Origin: Atopsyche davidsoni
Lineage: Eukaryota > Arthropoda > Insecta > Trichoptera > Hydrobiosidae
DNA: 64,000 bases
Direction of reading: 5' to 3'
Assembly: GCA_022113835.1 (NCBI GenBank)
Contig: JAILWY010000002.1
Span: 1,342,501-1,406,500, forward strand
In this document: in pieces, positions 35,101-47,100 of the stretch
How the letters are laid out: every line of letters starts with the position of its first letter
How positions within the stretch are numbered: the first letter of the stretch is position 1
Notes under the pieces: generated by a model
The model's input: only the letters and a program-made list of their open reading frames with translations
The model's database searches: none
What the model was told of the DNA's origin: nothing
Translations under genes and position numbers: made by a program

Positions 35101-38100
35101 ATTTTATTTATATATAAGGCAGACATAAATTAAACAGTTTTGAAATAGCCAGAAATATTATATTTACATTAGAATGAAGAAACCTTCCAAAATTGCCTTA
35201 AGAACAGTTGATTTTGTATTATATTTAGTTAGCTTTATATTTTTTTGAAGATAGGTATGCATGTGGTGGTGCCAGTATAATCATGGCCTTGTGATTTAAG
35301 GAGTTCTGCTAGTTATATTATGTGATGTAATTTTAAAGAAAAATATTGCATTTATTCAGGGATCGTCAACTGTTGAAAGGCTAACACCCGATTTCCGAAA
35401 GGCTGGTCAGTGAAAACAATAGTTAACGAGCTCATAAATACAACAAACGAGTTTCACAGAGCAATTTAGCTGATCGGCTTTGTAATAACGAACAATAAAA
35501 ATGTTTAGTTTAACTCGTATGTATATGGCAGTTTGCTGACTTTTGTTTTTATTGATCGGTCTTTCGGAAACCGGGCGATAGAGTTAAGACAAACACACAA
35601 AATAAAACTCCACATAACAGCCTCAATATTTATTGAAAATATGCGTTAGAAAAATCATATATACTTTCAGGGCATACAGGTATAGGGTGTCCGACTACAA
35701 ATATAAATTTACGGAAGAGTCGTTTCATCAAGTTGTATTTGTTGGGTATTACTCCTTCGGAGAAGGAGCAATTTGCACAGTCAATTAAATCATATTTAAA
35801 ATATATACAAATAAAAATAACACTTGGTGCAAAAATAAAGTTAGTAATTTGGCACATAAGAAGGTTGGGTTAGGTAAGGCACAATTTGGCTTGAAATAAA
35901 ACATAACACAATAAAAATAAATCAACAAATGCAATTATTGAAACAATAAAACATTGCATTAACAATTCAATAAATACCTAACGGTTTTTTTTTATATAAC
36001 ATAGGTGCGTAAAAAATACTAAATAAATACATAAATATAATATTTTTTCTTTTGGCAAATATTTTTTAAATTTACAGTATATGTCATAGTGGATTGATCA
36101 AACTACTTTTGCAATTATTAATTAGATAATATTATTAATTGAAAATGTTAAATTTTAATTTGATTTGTCAAAATTAAAAAAAGTTATTTAAATGTTGAAA
36201 ATAAAATTAATAACCATGTGATGTGCATGCTGTAAGACTTGTGATTTCAAAGTGAAAAATGTTTGTGACGCTATAACAAATACACATCATTCATCAACAT
36301 ACAAATATCATCAACTCATGTTGGTTTTTTTGATATGACAGTCATACATTACGAACGAACACTAAAACGACAGACCTGTCTTTAAAATCTGCCTGCCTGA
36401 TTTGTCAAATATATGGTGATGAGCTGTTAAGCTTACCATCTTAAGGCTTAATTAGCTAAATTCCAGTGTTAATTTTATCAATAGTTTTTTTTTTAAAAAC
36501 ACTTAATTTTAACTTTTTTGAAAATTAGTTAATTTTCGATATTTCGCCTCGCACGCGACACATTCTATTTATTTTGTTCATGTTTTACTTTTTGAGAAAA
36601 CATATAAATCATTTGCTTTGAGATTACTCCTTTGATACATTAAAATTAAACCTTAATAGAGCTGATATTAATGCTATAATCATTGAAATATTAACTTTTT
36701 TCAGATAGTCCTTTTTTCTACAACGGTCAAAGTAAATTTGTAAACAATGAGTAAAATAAAATCAATAGTTTTTTTTTAAAATAAATATTTCAAGGTAAGA
36801 TTAGGAAGAAGTAAAAAAGCCAATTACTTTACTGAGCTGTAAAGAAGATATTTCATTCTACGACTTGAAATAATAAATATTACCATGTCGCCATGTCTGC
36901 AAATTCTATTTACTCATTTCAGAATGACTTTCAACTTTTCGAGCTCTTCTATTTGCCTAGCAGTGACATGCGAGATAGTGACTTTTGTAAATAAATAGGC
37001 AGATAATGTAATTTCATGCTGGATGCAGGTCGTATAACATGTAGCGATGTGGGGATTAAGCAGTGACATTCAAAAGCGTCGATAGTTATCTCGGCGTGAC
37101 ACGTCGATTACAATCATGCAGATACCAAGATTTGATGAATGAATAATAAATAAACGACTATTCATAAAGTAATAGATGAATGTGTTGCGAAGTTAACTAA
37201 ATGATATGGATAGTTAAATATTTCAAATGTTAAAATGAAGCAAGATACGTTGGTAGATTTACAGCTTCTCAACCACTGTAGACCTCAGAGATCTGATTGC
37301 CATCAACAATTTCTTTTGAAATTTCAAAACTATTACACATATTAAAACAACCCATATAATACACATCATTTAATTTTTTTTTAAGATTCATCACTGTGAC
37401 AAAAACTAAAATAATTTTTCACTTTCGATATATTTTATTAACCTATATCATAAAAAGCGACAGGAATTTTCCAACAGGAGACGCTTTCGATGATAAAATT
37501 AAAGGGCCTTTCAGACTTGCAGCATGTTCGTACAGAATATCTTACATTTACTGTGCGATTTCTTTAAAAGAAAAAAAATCTGCAAGTGTGTAAGGGGCTT
37601 AAAACTCATTGGAGTGGTTGAAATTTTTAAGGTTAAACGATATGGGTGGGATAGGTGGCAGTTCTTGGGATTTGCTTGTTGAACATTGAGTTATTTTTTG
37701 GATCCTTTCGATGGTTTAGGAGCAGGGGGTGGGGGTGGGGGCGGGACATCTAAAACAAAATATTGTGATAAATCAATGAGAATAATATCGTTTTTTAACA
37801 CCAAAGAATGAAAATTTGATAAATAAAAAAAAAACACATTTGTAACAACACTATGTGGGTAAGTTTATAAAAAAGTACTGTATTGTCCAATGATGGTGGT
37901 CAGTTTTTTTTCCTTTTTGTGTGATACCACAACTTGTATAAAATTTTATTAATTTTAAACAAGTTCATTACATTCTAAAGCGATATATTTGTATCCTATA
38001 ATATTATGCGATATTAAGGCAACTGCTATGATGAATACATTAAATATTTATAAGTCTAAAATATTATTATTTGTTTATGTAAAATGACAAGGAGTATTAC

Positions 38101-41100
38101 TCCCTACAGTCAGTAAGCCATCATAAATATTATCCAAAATTGAGAAATTGTTGACTAGATTATAGTGACTAAATCTAAAATATGCTAAATACAATCTTTA
38201 GTATGGTATACTTAAAAAAACTCTGGGTGGCTCTTTTCACCTTATAATAACATGTTGGTTAATACATGTTCAAATCAGAGAAACGCAGTAGATTTTCATC
38301 TTGAACGAAATCATGACTGAAATCACTGCTATCAGTGACTTGCAACCCTTAGAGTGTGTTATGAGGATGATTGATGATGACTTATAAAGACTTGCACCCT
38401 AAAGTTAGGCACTCATCGTATGCAACCGCCAATAGAATTTTCACTAAGTCCAACCAAATAATATTACCTATGTTGACGGAAAATGGGATCGGAGAGAGCA
38501 GGATGGAAGACTCTAAGTACGAGGTTTGGACGACGATGTCTTCAAATTCAATGGACAAAAATGCATCCTTTTTAGCATAGCCAAGCCGCGTCTACTATTG
38601 GCATGCTACGCTCTCAATTATAGTAAATATTTAATCTGCATTGATTGTCTATACATAGCAATGATTACATAAAACTGTCCATTTGCTGAAATGCATGTCC
38701 AGTGATATGCTCAGCAAAAGAAAGTTAACTGGACATAGAAGACAGCACAAAATCCATGTACACAAGAGTACTCCGACCTATTTCAATTTTTACAATGCTT
38801 AAAAATGATCTATTATATAGTATAGTATTGGCACCGGAATATTTGAAGAGGTGCGACAATTGAAAGGAGGAAATAATAACATAAGTGTAATTACTTTTCT
38901 GTTATCTCTCCGCCAATGTTTGCAGAGATTTTGCAAATATATAAAATTAGAATGTTTAAAAATAATACGGAAAGAAATATAATAAAATGAATGAAAGAAA
39001 TATATCCAAGGATATCCTATAAAATTTATCCTGCTTTAAAAAATTATTTATTTATATAATTACATCATAATACTGGTCAATGAATCCATGCAGTGGAACT
39101 TGATTTTTTGCCGCAGTCATACACTTAAACAGGTCTACGTTAAACCACAGTTTAATTACAACAGAGCCACGGTTTAATTTTGGAAAGAATGGATATGTAA
39201 AAACACATTGAGAACAACATCTTTAGATGTTTAATTTTTATCAATGTTGCAGGGATATATAAGCCGCTAATAATCTTCCAATAATTTAGTTTGATGAAGC
39301 CTTTGAAAAGCACTCCCTCTAAAAAATTATTCAGTAATCTCCTAGCCATTTGACTAAGCATATTTGTTATTTAATAAACATGGAGTATCAAACTAGTCTG
39401 TTGTGGATAGTATAGATCTGCTTTAGTGAGCTGCTGTAAGATTCTATAAATATAGATTGTAGTGGTTTTGTACAGATACTCAGATTGTCATCAGTATCCA
39501 AATGTCCTCAATTGAAGGGCATAGTAACCACAAACTTGGGGGTGTAGGTGTTCACAGGAGCATGCCTAGTGTGCAAGGCACTCGGGAGTCGCGGGGATGT
39601 GTCTAGGGATGCGAGGAATGCTTGTGGTGGCGAGCATGCGACCGGTGCGTGTGGGTATCTATGGTGGGGTAACAACCTGTGATGCGGCGGTAGATGGTCT
39701 CCTCCAACTGGCGGTCGTTGTTCTGCGCCTCTTCGGAGGGCTTGGGGGCGGCGGGGAAGGTCACCAGCACTGCACTCATGTTGTCGTAACTCCCCTGGTA
39801 ACAAAATATCACAGTTAGATACAATAAACCTTTGCCTTGAGACAATATATGTTGAGAGAGAGATTGAAAGCTCGGCTATCATTTCAAGTCTCTAACCGAA
39901 GTCAGGTTCATTCACATCTTCAATCCTCATGATGCCATTTGACTACTTATATTTGTGATTTAAATATGGAGTGTTACAAATTAAACCATTTTTTCATGAA
40001 CAGAAGAGTTTTAATTAAGATAGTATTTCTTTAATTAATAGGAAACTAAACCGTTTATTAAAATCAACTTAAGCCTTTCCAAGAGAGAATAATCACAAAT
40101 CGATTAGCACTTAATTACTGATTACCATTAAAACAACAGCAAAGCGAGGAGTGTGACAAATCTCACGTTTATTTACTTGGGCGAGTAATGTTTGCCCTCC
40201 CACATCATTGTTTAGTTTGTGCTGTGGAATAAAAAGCATTGTTCTTGGTAAGGATGAATCACAACCATGAATAACCAAATTAAATCCTGAGTTCACAGGA
40301 CAGTACTTGGGAATTTCTTGGGGGAAATTTCACATAAGACTCATAATTTCACTCAATGGAGATTCTGAGAAATTAATACATTTACTGTACTTGGAATTCG
40401 AGATCGAAAGAGCAATAATACAATATGCAGTATTTTTCCATGATTTCAGCTTTCTGTGACTTCTTTGACGTAATCAAAATTTATTGTTAGTAAATCCACC
40501 TTTGGTTTCTAAAAGATTATTCAACTGTTGACTTGTTGGTTTTGTTGACAAAGTGTCAATAAAAGACATAAACACATTTTACTGATTGATTGCGTATGAC
40601 ATATTTGACTATTGTTTTTGTTGATTAGCCAAGTAAACTAGATTCTGAAACAGGGTAATTTAAAATTACTCACAGCATTAGCTACTGTTTGATATATCGA
40701 AGATTGTTTGAGAAAAATAGATTTATTTATTTATAAAATTGGGTTCTTAATTAATCATAAGGCAGTACTCAATTTGTTGCCTCTTTAGCATTTGCATAGT
40801 TAGGTTCAGGTAAACAAGGTAAAGGCTGATCCCAAAAATAAAAAGACTCAACCTCCATGGAACTAACAAATGAATTAATAACACATGTCCAAATGCATGG
40901 ATATAAAAAAAGTATTGCACAGTTGGATTTAAAAGTTCAAATTTTACAATCACTCAGTTCAATCAGTTAATCTTTCAAAGTGCGACCGATGTTCTGCGTT
41001 TTGGCATTCGAGACATTCTAAATAACTCAGGAAACACTCAAAATATTTACTAAAAAGCAATAAATTCTTGCTCACTTAGCCATTGAATGCAGTCCATGGA

Positions 41101-44100
41101 TTGGCGAGATCAGAGGCAAACAGACAACTTCCTGTAAACATCCAACATGGCTTGTTATGTAACAATATGTGAAAACGTCACACATTTGAAAGTAAGTAAA
41201 CATTATGAATATTTTGCACAGATTGCATCACGGCTTTGACTTATAAACTGCTAATCTTTTGATATTGCATTATTCAAAAAGTATAATTTGTTATTGAAAT
41301 TCGTCTGTTCCAGTAAAATAAATCTGTTTTTTTTATATTAACCCCAAGAGCAGGAGACATCAAATGTATTTATTTTGAACAAGGAGGCTTTTGGGGAAAA
41401 AGGATGACAATATCCCTTCTTCATAATCTTACACTAGTTTCTAAGTATTCGAAAATTCCAAGTATCTCGACATGCAACATGCAAAAGGAATTTTTGGTGT
41501 GTTTGGCATTAGAGCACATTTTTAAAAAATTCAGTTCTAAGGACCAAATGATGACTTAAGTTGGTGAAGAATTTTTCTGAAAAAATACTTAAAACATGCC
41601 AAGGTGATGACAAAAGCCAATTCTAGAAACTTCCAAGTTATCATTCACATTTTTAATAAAACAATGATAAATCATGTTTTATTCAAAGTACTTTTTAGTT
41701 ATATCTGCAATACCTTATGCGTTTAATTTTTATCTATGAACATATCTCCATTACAGCTTTACTACGATCCTGAAGGAGCCCTATAAAATTAGAAAGTTAA
41801 ATTCGTATATAAAAAAAGCCTAGGTACTAATAGAAAAACTATGAAACTTTAAGGTAAAATCACATAAATATATATATGAATAATCAACACTTAAGCCACT
41901 ACAAATTGTAAATGGCAATATTTTCCAAACTACTGAAATGTCTCTTGCCCTATGGAAGCATCGCAAACTATGTGTTTAATTAATCAAAAATTGATTGAAA
42001 GGTTTTGTATATTACATAAGTTATGAGAAATATAAAAAAATACCCAATTTGTTTGTTTAGACATTGGCAGTGAACAGATCAACTACACTTTGCGAGTTAG
42101 CCGTGGTCCTAACGCAATCTATGAAATAAAAGGCAAATGAATCTGCTATGCAATTTTTTAACATTTTCACATGCAGTTGCAATCACATATTGCTTATCAA
42201 ATATAAGCATATTCATTATTTGTAGTTTTTTGTAGTTTCCTGCATTAGTAATAACCTTTTAAAAGGTCAATGTAAACTGATTCATTGGCTATAATTAAAA
42301 GTATCATAAAACTTATTTCAGTAGACATCGTATGATATTAAGAATAGCTTTCGTTCTATACAGTCAATGGTATAAAGATCAACATTGTAAAGCAAATGAC
42401 ATAAATTATATATATATAGTATATGTTGATGACAATCTTATATATTGAGTACTTTAAAATATTAACAATGCAAATCCACCCATGACGTAGGATACTGATT
42501 ATTCCTTGAAAATGGCTCCAGTAGCAGGGCCGAAATGCCAAACAACTTAACACTCGAAAAAATAAGTTAATATTTAATAACTCTTTGTACCTTTTATTTG
42601 TTATTTTCTTTTAATTTAATTTTAATTTAACTAGTAATAAACTGAGATTTATTTATTAAATTTAGATTACAGCGTTCCTCTTTGCACGAGTTGATTGATT
42701 GATAAGTAAATAATGAGTGACAGAATGAAGACGGTTGTATATTTTTCTGTACTTGCAATTCACTGCTGTGAACGGCACTAAATCTTACAATTCAACATTG
42801 TTTAGGTTTTGATAACAAATTTTTGAGCATGCTTTATAATCATGCTAAACACGTTTCAAAAGCAAATACCCAAACGTTGAAATGACGTGCAGTGAACTGT
42901 TAAATTAGGCGTACAAAATTATACAAGCGAAAAGAAAATCCTCTTATCTCAAAAAAAAAACAACATATTTTCAGGGTGCCCGGTTTTAAAATCTTTGAAT
43001 ACAAATATTTGTATGACTTTGAAAATAATATTTAAGTCGTGCAATGTATATGTTTGGATTGAATGCCACTACCAAAACTATTTGCACAAAAGGAAGTCGG
43101 TGAATCAGAATACAAGGAACATGTGCTGGAAATAACAATGATTTAGTGCATAACATTGCACTATAGTGACTTGTTATGATGCAATTCTAAATGAAAGACT
43201 TCAACTTCATAATCTACAATCATGATAAAAGAAATGTGTTCTCAAACAAAAAAAAATATATTGAATGTATTGTGAATAAGTTGATTTTAAACAACTGTTT
43301 TATATGCAGTATTGAATGATGATGGTACCTGTAGACAATGAGGATGTTAGCAAAAACCCAAAGGTTATGATGTGCGACTGTGCCCAACTTGTGACGTCTT
43401 TGGCATTTGCCTTGGAAAATCACAGAAAACCAAAGACAATTTTAGATTTTTAAATTAAGAAACAATTTATATATATATATATATATTTTTTTTAATAACT
43501 CCACTCGAATTCGAGGCATCTAGTCGCATTATTTCTGGCTTCTTTTGTGTTCAGCCTTTCAAATTTTGTGAATCACACAATGATACATCAAATAATTATT
43601 GTAAATTAAAAAAGGTTGCACCATCACGAAGCTTCGGTGCATGATTCAACAATATTCCAAATGATCGAGTGCACTTATCTTGAAAGTTAGAAAATCATTC
43701 TTTTATTTTATTGATCAGAAGTGATAGCTCAATATCTAAAGAAAAAATAAAATAAATTACAAGAATATAGAGCATAATAAAAATGATGTTACGGCTAAGT
43801 AAAGAGAGGCACAAATAATGGTTTACTGATTTAAAATTGAAATCATCAAAAATATATAAAAATTGAAATCGCTAGGGCCAAAGCATAGAAAGAAGGAAGA
43901 AAAATGTTACATAATTCATGAGGTATCCGAGAACAATATAAATATATATTTTTTTATAAAATCACAAAGACTTCACATAAAAGAGTATAATAGCATTAAA
44001 AGTCAAAATGAAGGCGGCAAGCGTTTGGCATTTGGCCCTCAATTTGAAATAAACGATTCGTTCAAAATTATCACCACCATTAAACATGGACGCTAATGTA

Positions 44101-46755
44101 AATTGACTAAAAATAATGTGACGGTTAAAAGAATTCAATAAGTATTTATGTAAGCGTGTGAGAGTCGGAATGGCCACTCGTGGCCCCGGCGCCGCATGCT
44201 TGAGGGGTTACCGGCGTATGGATCGGTGGATGGCTTCATCACTTTTCCAACTCTTTCAAATTACTCAGCCCCGACAAAGTGCTCTATATTTAAAGCGTGA
44301 TCTCGTACAATTGAGAAGACGGCCTGATTCACCCCGCCAGAGGTGAACGATTCCCTTGTATGTACATGCAGTCAGAGATGGTAAATTATGCACATACTCA
44401 AGCTGTCTGGACATTAACATTAACAGACCCGGAGTCAACACGTTCCTTAGGGAATTATCCAGATGAATAAGAGCACAGTGTTTTATCTACTGAAGAACAT
44501 TTTAGATCTATTGACTATTTTTAATTTCATCAGTTATAATTTTTCTTCATTCAGAGTTTGAAATTAATCCATGGGTTATAATTTTTTTAATAACTAATAT
44601 ATAAACATCGTACGAGACTTAACAAAGCATTATGTTTACATGTCCTAACCTCATGAGATATTAAGTCTTCATATTTAAATTAACATGTTTTCAAAGGGAT
44701 TCTACAATCTTTATACTTGTATTATCATAGTGGACGGGAATGAGATCTATAAATTCAGCCACTGACAGATAGGATGCCAGCCTAGTAGATCTACATCTTA
44801 TAATCTCTTTGAAGGACCATTGTGCTGAATCTTCAAATTGGAAATTTAAGAACCGGTAGTTGCTCAGATCTTCCCTATATCATAGATCCTATGCTTCTAT
44901 AAGCTTTATAAACTATAGAATCACAGATGACTTCATACTTGAAAATCTAAGAGAAAAAATTACAATGACACACTCCTGATGTTTTCCAATTATTGATTGA
45001 AAATGCCAAAAATAAGCAGTTACTCATCTATAAAATACCCAATAATCATCAGTATTTCTGTGCGGCAACTGCTTAATATTGTCTAAAAAAAAAAAAGGTA
45101 AAAACAACGTAGGAAGTAGGTTTGACAGCATTATAGCTATTCACAATCAATAAATATAATGTAAAATTGAAATGGCAGATGCGAATTTTAGTATTTATAA
45201 TAAAGTGAAGCTTAAGGAAGTTGTGCTGCTATAAAACCAATATATTTAGACTCTTGGGGCTGAATTACACCATGTGCTAGGGCCACAGGTGACACAAGAT
45301 AGGCGGGAGTCTCATTTTGCTTGCTCAGATTATTATGATGGTTAATTAATAAAAAGTCAAATCACTATATAACTGATTATTTAGACTGTTGGTTTACAGA
45401 GTGAAAATTAAGCAAAAGAGTGCTATTACATTTGCAAGAACTTAATTCAGTTAAAAAATCAGATAACTAGTTTATCAAACCGTTATGTCAAGCGGGGTGA
45501 ACTGACAAATGTTTATATTTGAACATATTTAAAGACAACTTGGTCAAATTATTATTAGCATTATAATTTTTTTCATTTTACTGTTCACAATTAACTTATA
45601 TGCACAGATTCATCAAAACATGTCTAGACTGGGAGAAATCAGTTAATAATTATTTGTTTAATGAAATTTCACTATAAATTAAGTAATTAAAACCTAGACA
45701 TGCAACTTCCAATGTAAAATTTTCATATTTATATAAGTTATCACAAAATCATGCAAGAATGTTCCATGTATCATGACTTCTCACATTTGGGTATGTAAAT
45801 TGTTGGAGGTCACAGTGAACCCTTAACCTTTAAGTGCAATTGTTGTCAAAATGTTAGATTTACTATATTTGTACAAAACGTAAGTGCAAAACCATACAAC
45901 AGAATATATATGACTCAATAAAGAAAATTTAATAAAAAGTAATCATACCTTGGCAAGGCAGGTGTCGATGAGTCTGTTGGTGACTTCCTTAAGGTCCTGC
46001 GTAATGGAGAGCAGCGAGTGGACATACGCACACGCATCTTCATTACTGATCACGTCCCACACCCCATCACACGCCAACAGGAGGAACTCGTCTGTCTCCA
46101 AGTCCCGCGGCCACACCAGCACCTCCGGCTCGGGAGACACCAACTGCTCGCACGGACCCAAGTGCTTCACCAACTTGTAAGGGTAGTCTCCCAGGGCGCG
46201 GCTCACCGCGAGGCTGCCGTTCACACGGCTGATCAAAACGGAGCCTCCGGCGTGCTGGATGCGGTCGCGCTCCTCCGGCAGCGCCGGCTTGTGGTCGCGG
46301 GTCACCAGAACCGGAGCTCCATTGCGACACAGCACGGCGCGAGAATCACCACAATTGGCTAGGTACACCTTTTCGGGCGACACGAAGGCGCACACCGCCG
46401 TGGAGCCCGAGGACCCCGAAGCCATCTCGGGCAGCTCGCGCATCTCGCGGTCGAAGCGCAGGAAGCCCGCGTGAATGCCCTTGGCGAACTCCTCTCTCTT
46501 GAACTCCTCGGTCTTCAGGATGGCGGGCAGCAGGTCCGTGGCGCAGTGCGCCGAGGCCCCGCCGCCCGCGTGCCCGTCGAACACCGCGAAGTACGACCAC
46601 TCCGCCAGATCCCGCCCCAACCCCGCGCGCGCTACGTGCGTGTCCTCCATTTCCACCCGCCAGCCCTGCATGGAGGCGACCCCGAACTGGAGCCCATTGC
46701 CCGTCCCCTCCTCGTTGTACTTCTGAGTGATCGGCTTGTCCAGGCAGACGCCCAT
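32136..46755 (-). CDS. PPM1A: Mg2+/Mn2+-dependent protein phosphatase, PPM1A/PPM1B type
   Basis: Four coding exons: 46755-45949, 39794-39677, 32742-32649, 32223-32136; 1107 nt, 368 residues (human PPM1A 382). This is a PP2C serine/threonine phosphatase, the counterpart of Drosophila alph, which opposes stress-kinase and Ras-MAPK signalling. Exon 1 alone carries most of the catalytic domain. The N-terminus MGVCLDKP resembles the myristoylated Gly2 start of PPM1A/B. Metal and phosphate residues are visible: R33, E37 and D38 in RVEMEDTH, D60-G61 in FAVFDGHAGG, D230 in ACDGVWD, and D273 in SYDNMSAVL at the exon 2 start. The remaining exons give the C-terminal helical extension with IPELIPGGGLYDK, the match to IPNLPPGGGLAGK of PPM1B. 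Introns are large (about 6.2 and 6.9 kb). An alternative last exon lies at 37691-37749. PPM1A and PPM1B cannot be separated with confidence; insects usually have one such gene. Confidence 0.93.
33306..33418 (-). other. Possible cryptic or alternative PPM1 exon
   Basis: A patch richer in G and C than the intron around it, with a good acceptor (CTGCTTTCAG) at its upstream end. Spliced after PPM1 exon 2 at that acceptor it would stop almost at once (E-I-Y-stop). From a second AG eleven bases further (GATTCAG) it stays open as ERNTITRLTATSILQ and on through a PAGTHIKR-like end. No donor keeps the frame into the next PPM1 exon. It could be a terminal alternative exon or a chance open stretch. Confidence 0.2.
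34680..34760 (-). repeat. Decayed hammerhead-like repeat fragment
   Basis: The minus strand near 34708-34740 contains AAGCCCTTGAAAGGCAAAAG and then CGCTC, matching the stem II and GAAA region of the motif at 11165-11189 with several changes (core GTGACAA instead of CTGAAGA). It is in a PPM1 intron and is probably an old copy of the same family. Confidence 0.35.
35381..35581. mobile_element. MITE-like element with imperfect terminal inverted repeats
   Basis: The left end, CACCCGATTTCCGAAAGGCT at 35385 on, and the reverse complement of the right end, CGCCCGGTTTCCGAAAGACC ending at 35577, agree over about 36 bases with a few transitions. The 120-bp interior is AT-rich and has no coding capacity. 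No clear target-site duplication can be set, so the ends are approximate. It lies in a PPM1 intron. Confidence 0.6.
37691..37749 (-). CDS. PPM1A: Alternative last coding exon of PPM1 (proline-rich tail)
   Basis: A TTTTGTTTTAG acceptor ends at 37750. The exon then runs 59 nt to a TAA at 37691-37693. PPM1 exon 2 ends in phase 1 (RRIT plus G), and this exon begins with the two bases needed, giving RRIT-D-V followed by seven prolines and APKPSKGSKK. The proline codons use all third positions (CCG, CCC, CCA, CCT), as real coding prolines do. Splicing here instead of to 32742 would replace the 60-residue C-terminal helical extension with a 19-residue proline- and lysine-rich tail. Alternative C-termini are well known for vertebrate PPM1A and PPM1B. 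Expression of this form is inferred, not shown. Confidence 0.6.
39291..39317 (+). repeat. Hammerhead-like repeat fragment (degenerate)
   Basis: TTGATGAAGCCTTTGAAAAG followed by CACTCCC. It resembles the minus-strand motif at 11165-11189 (CTGAAGA, GCCTTTGAAAGGC, GAAAGCACC) with a short deletion that removes part of the second stem strand. In a PPM1 intron. Confidence 0.3.
39795..45948 (-). other. PPM1 intron 1, large
   Basis: A 6.15-kb intron with a GTATGATT donor and TTACCAG acceptor. It contains the degenerate hammerhead-like fragment at 42503-42540, an AT microsatellite around 43470-43487 and a GC-rich patch at about 44160-44345 that I cannot classify. No nested gene is supported. Confidence 0.5.
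42503..42540 (+). repeat. Hammerhead-like repeat fragment (degenerate)
   Basis: CCTTGAAAATGGCTCCAGTA then GCAGGGCCGAAATGCC has the order of a Penelope-type hammerhead: a mutated CUGANGA box (TTGAAAA), a stem pairing GGCTCC with the later GGGCC imperfectly, then GAAA. In the first large PPM1 intron. Confidence 0.35.
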
Positions 46756-47100
46756 CCTTGCTCCCGATCTTCGTTTGACCCCGCGACGTCGAACACTATC
46801 TGCACATCCTCACGGCTGAACTCGAATAATGTTAAGCGCAATTTTTCACCAGTATCGCGTCAGCTGAGCGGCACATCGCCTCTCGACGTCGACGTCGAGC
46901 CGGAGAGTACCGCGGCGGGCCCGCGACGAGCGAACGTTCGCTTCTATTGTAATATGTCACCCGTCAACCTAAAATTGCGATTTTGCTCGGCTCGAGGTCT
47001 CCGGATCGCGGGGATCGGGAAGCGAAAATCGAAAAGGCCCGTCGGAGCGTCTCGAGACACCTAACCTAAATAAATGATTCCCGCACGCGAAGGCGAACCG
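46756..47100 (-). promoter_or_regulatory. CpG-rich promoter and 5' UTR region of PPM1
   Basis: The DNA upstream of the PPM1 start is markedly CpG-rich (for example CTCGACGTCGACGTCG around 46880) compared with the rest of the window, as expected of a broad, unmethylated housekeeping promoter. No TATA box is evident. Frames open here in both directions are by-products of the base composition. Confidence 0.5.

Noticed and set aside
39603..39676. Read-through of PPM1 exon 2 into its intron as another C-terminus
   Set aside because: The frame is open for about 24 codons, but this is intron retention without a poly(A) signal; the donor at 39676 is good and the next exons fit the family.
39508..39882. 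124-residue minus-strand frame around PPM1 exon 2
   Set aside because: Wrong-frame translation of PPM1 exon 2 and its flanking intron.
46067..47064. Several open frames on both strands over PPM1 exon 1 and its promoter
   Set aside because: GC-rich antisense and shifted-frame by-products of the real exon and CpG-rich promoter.
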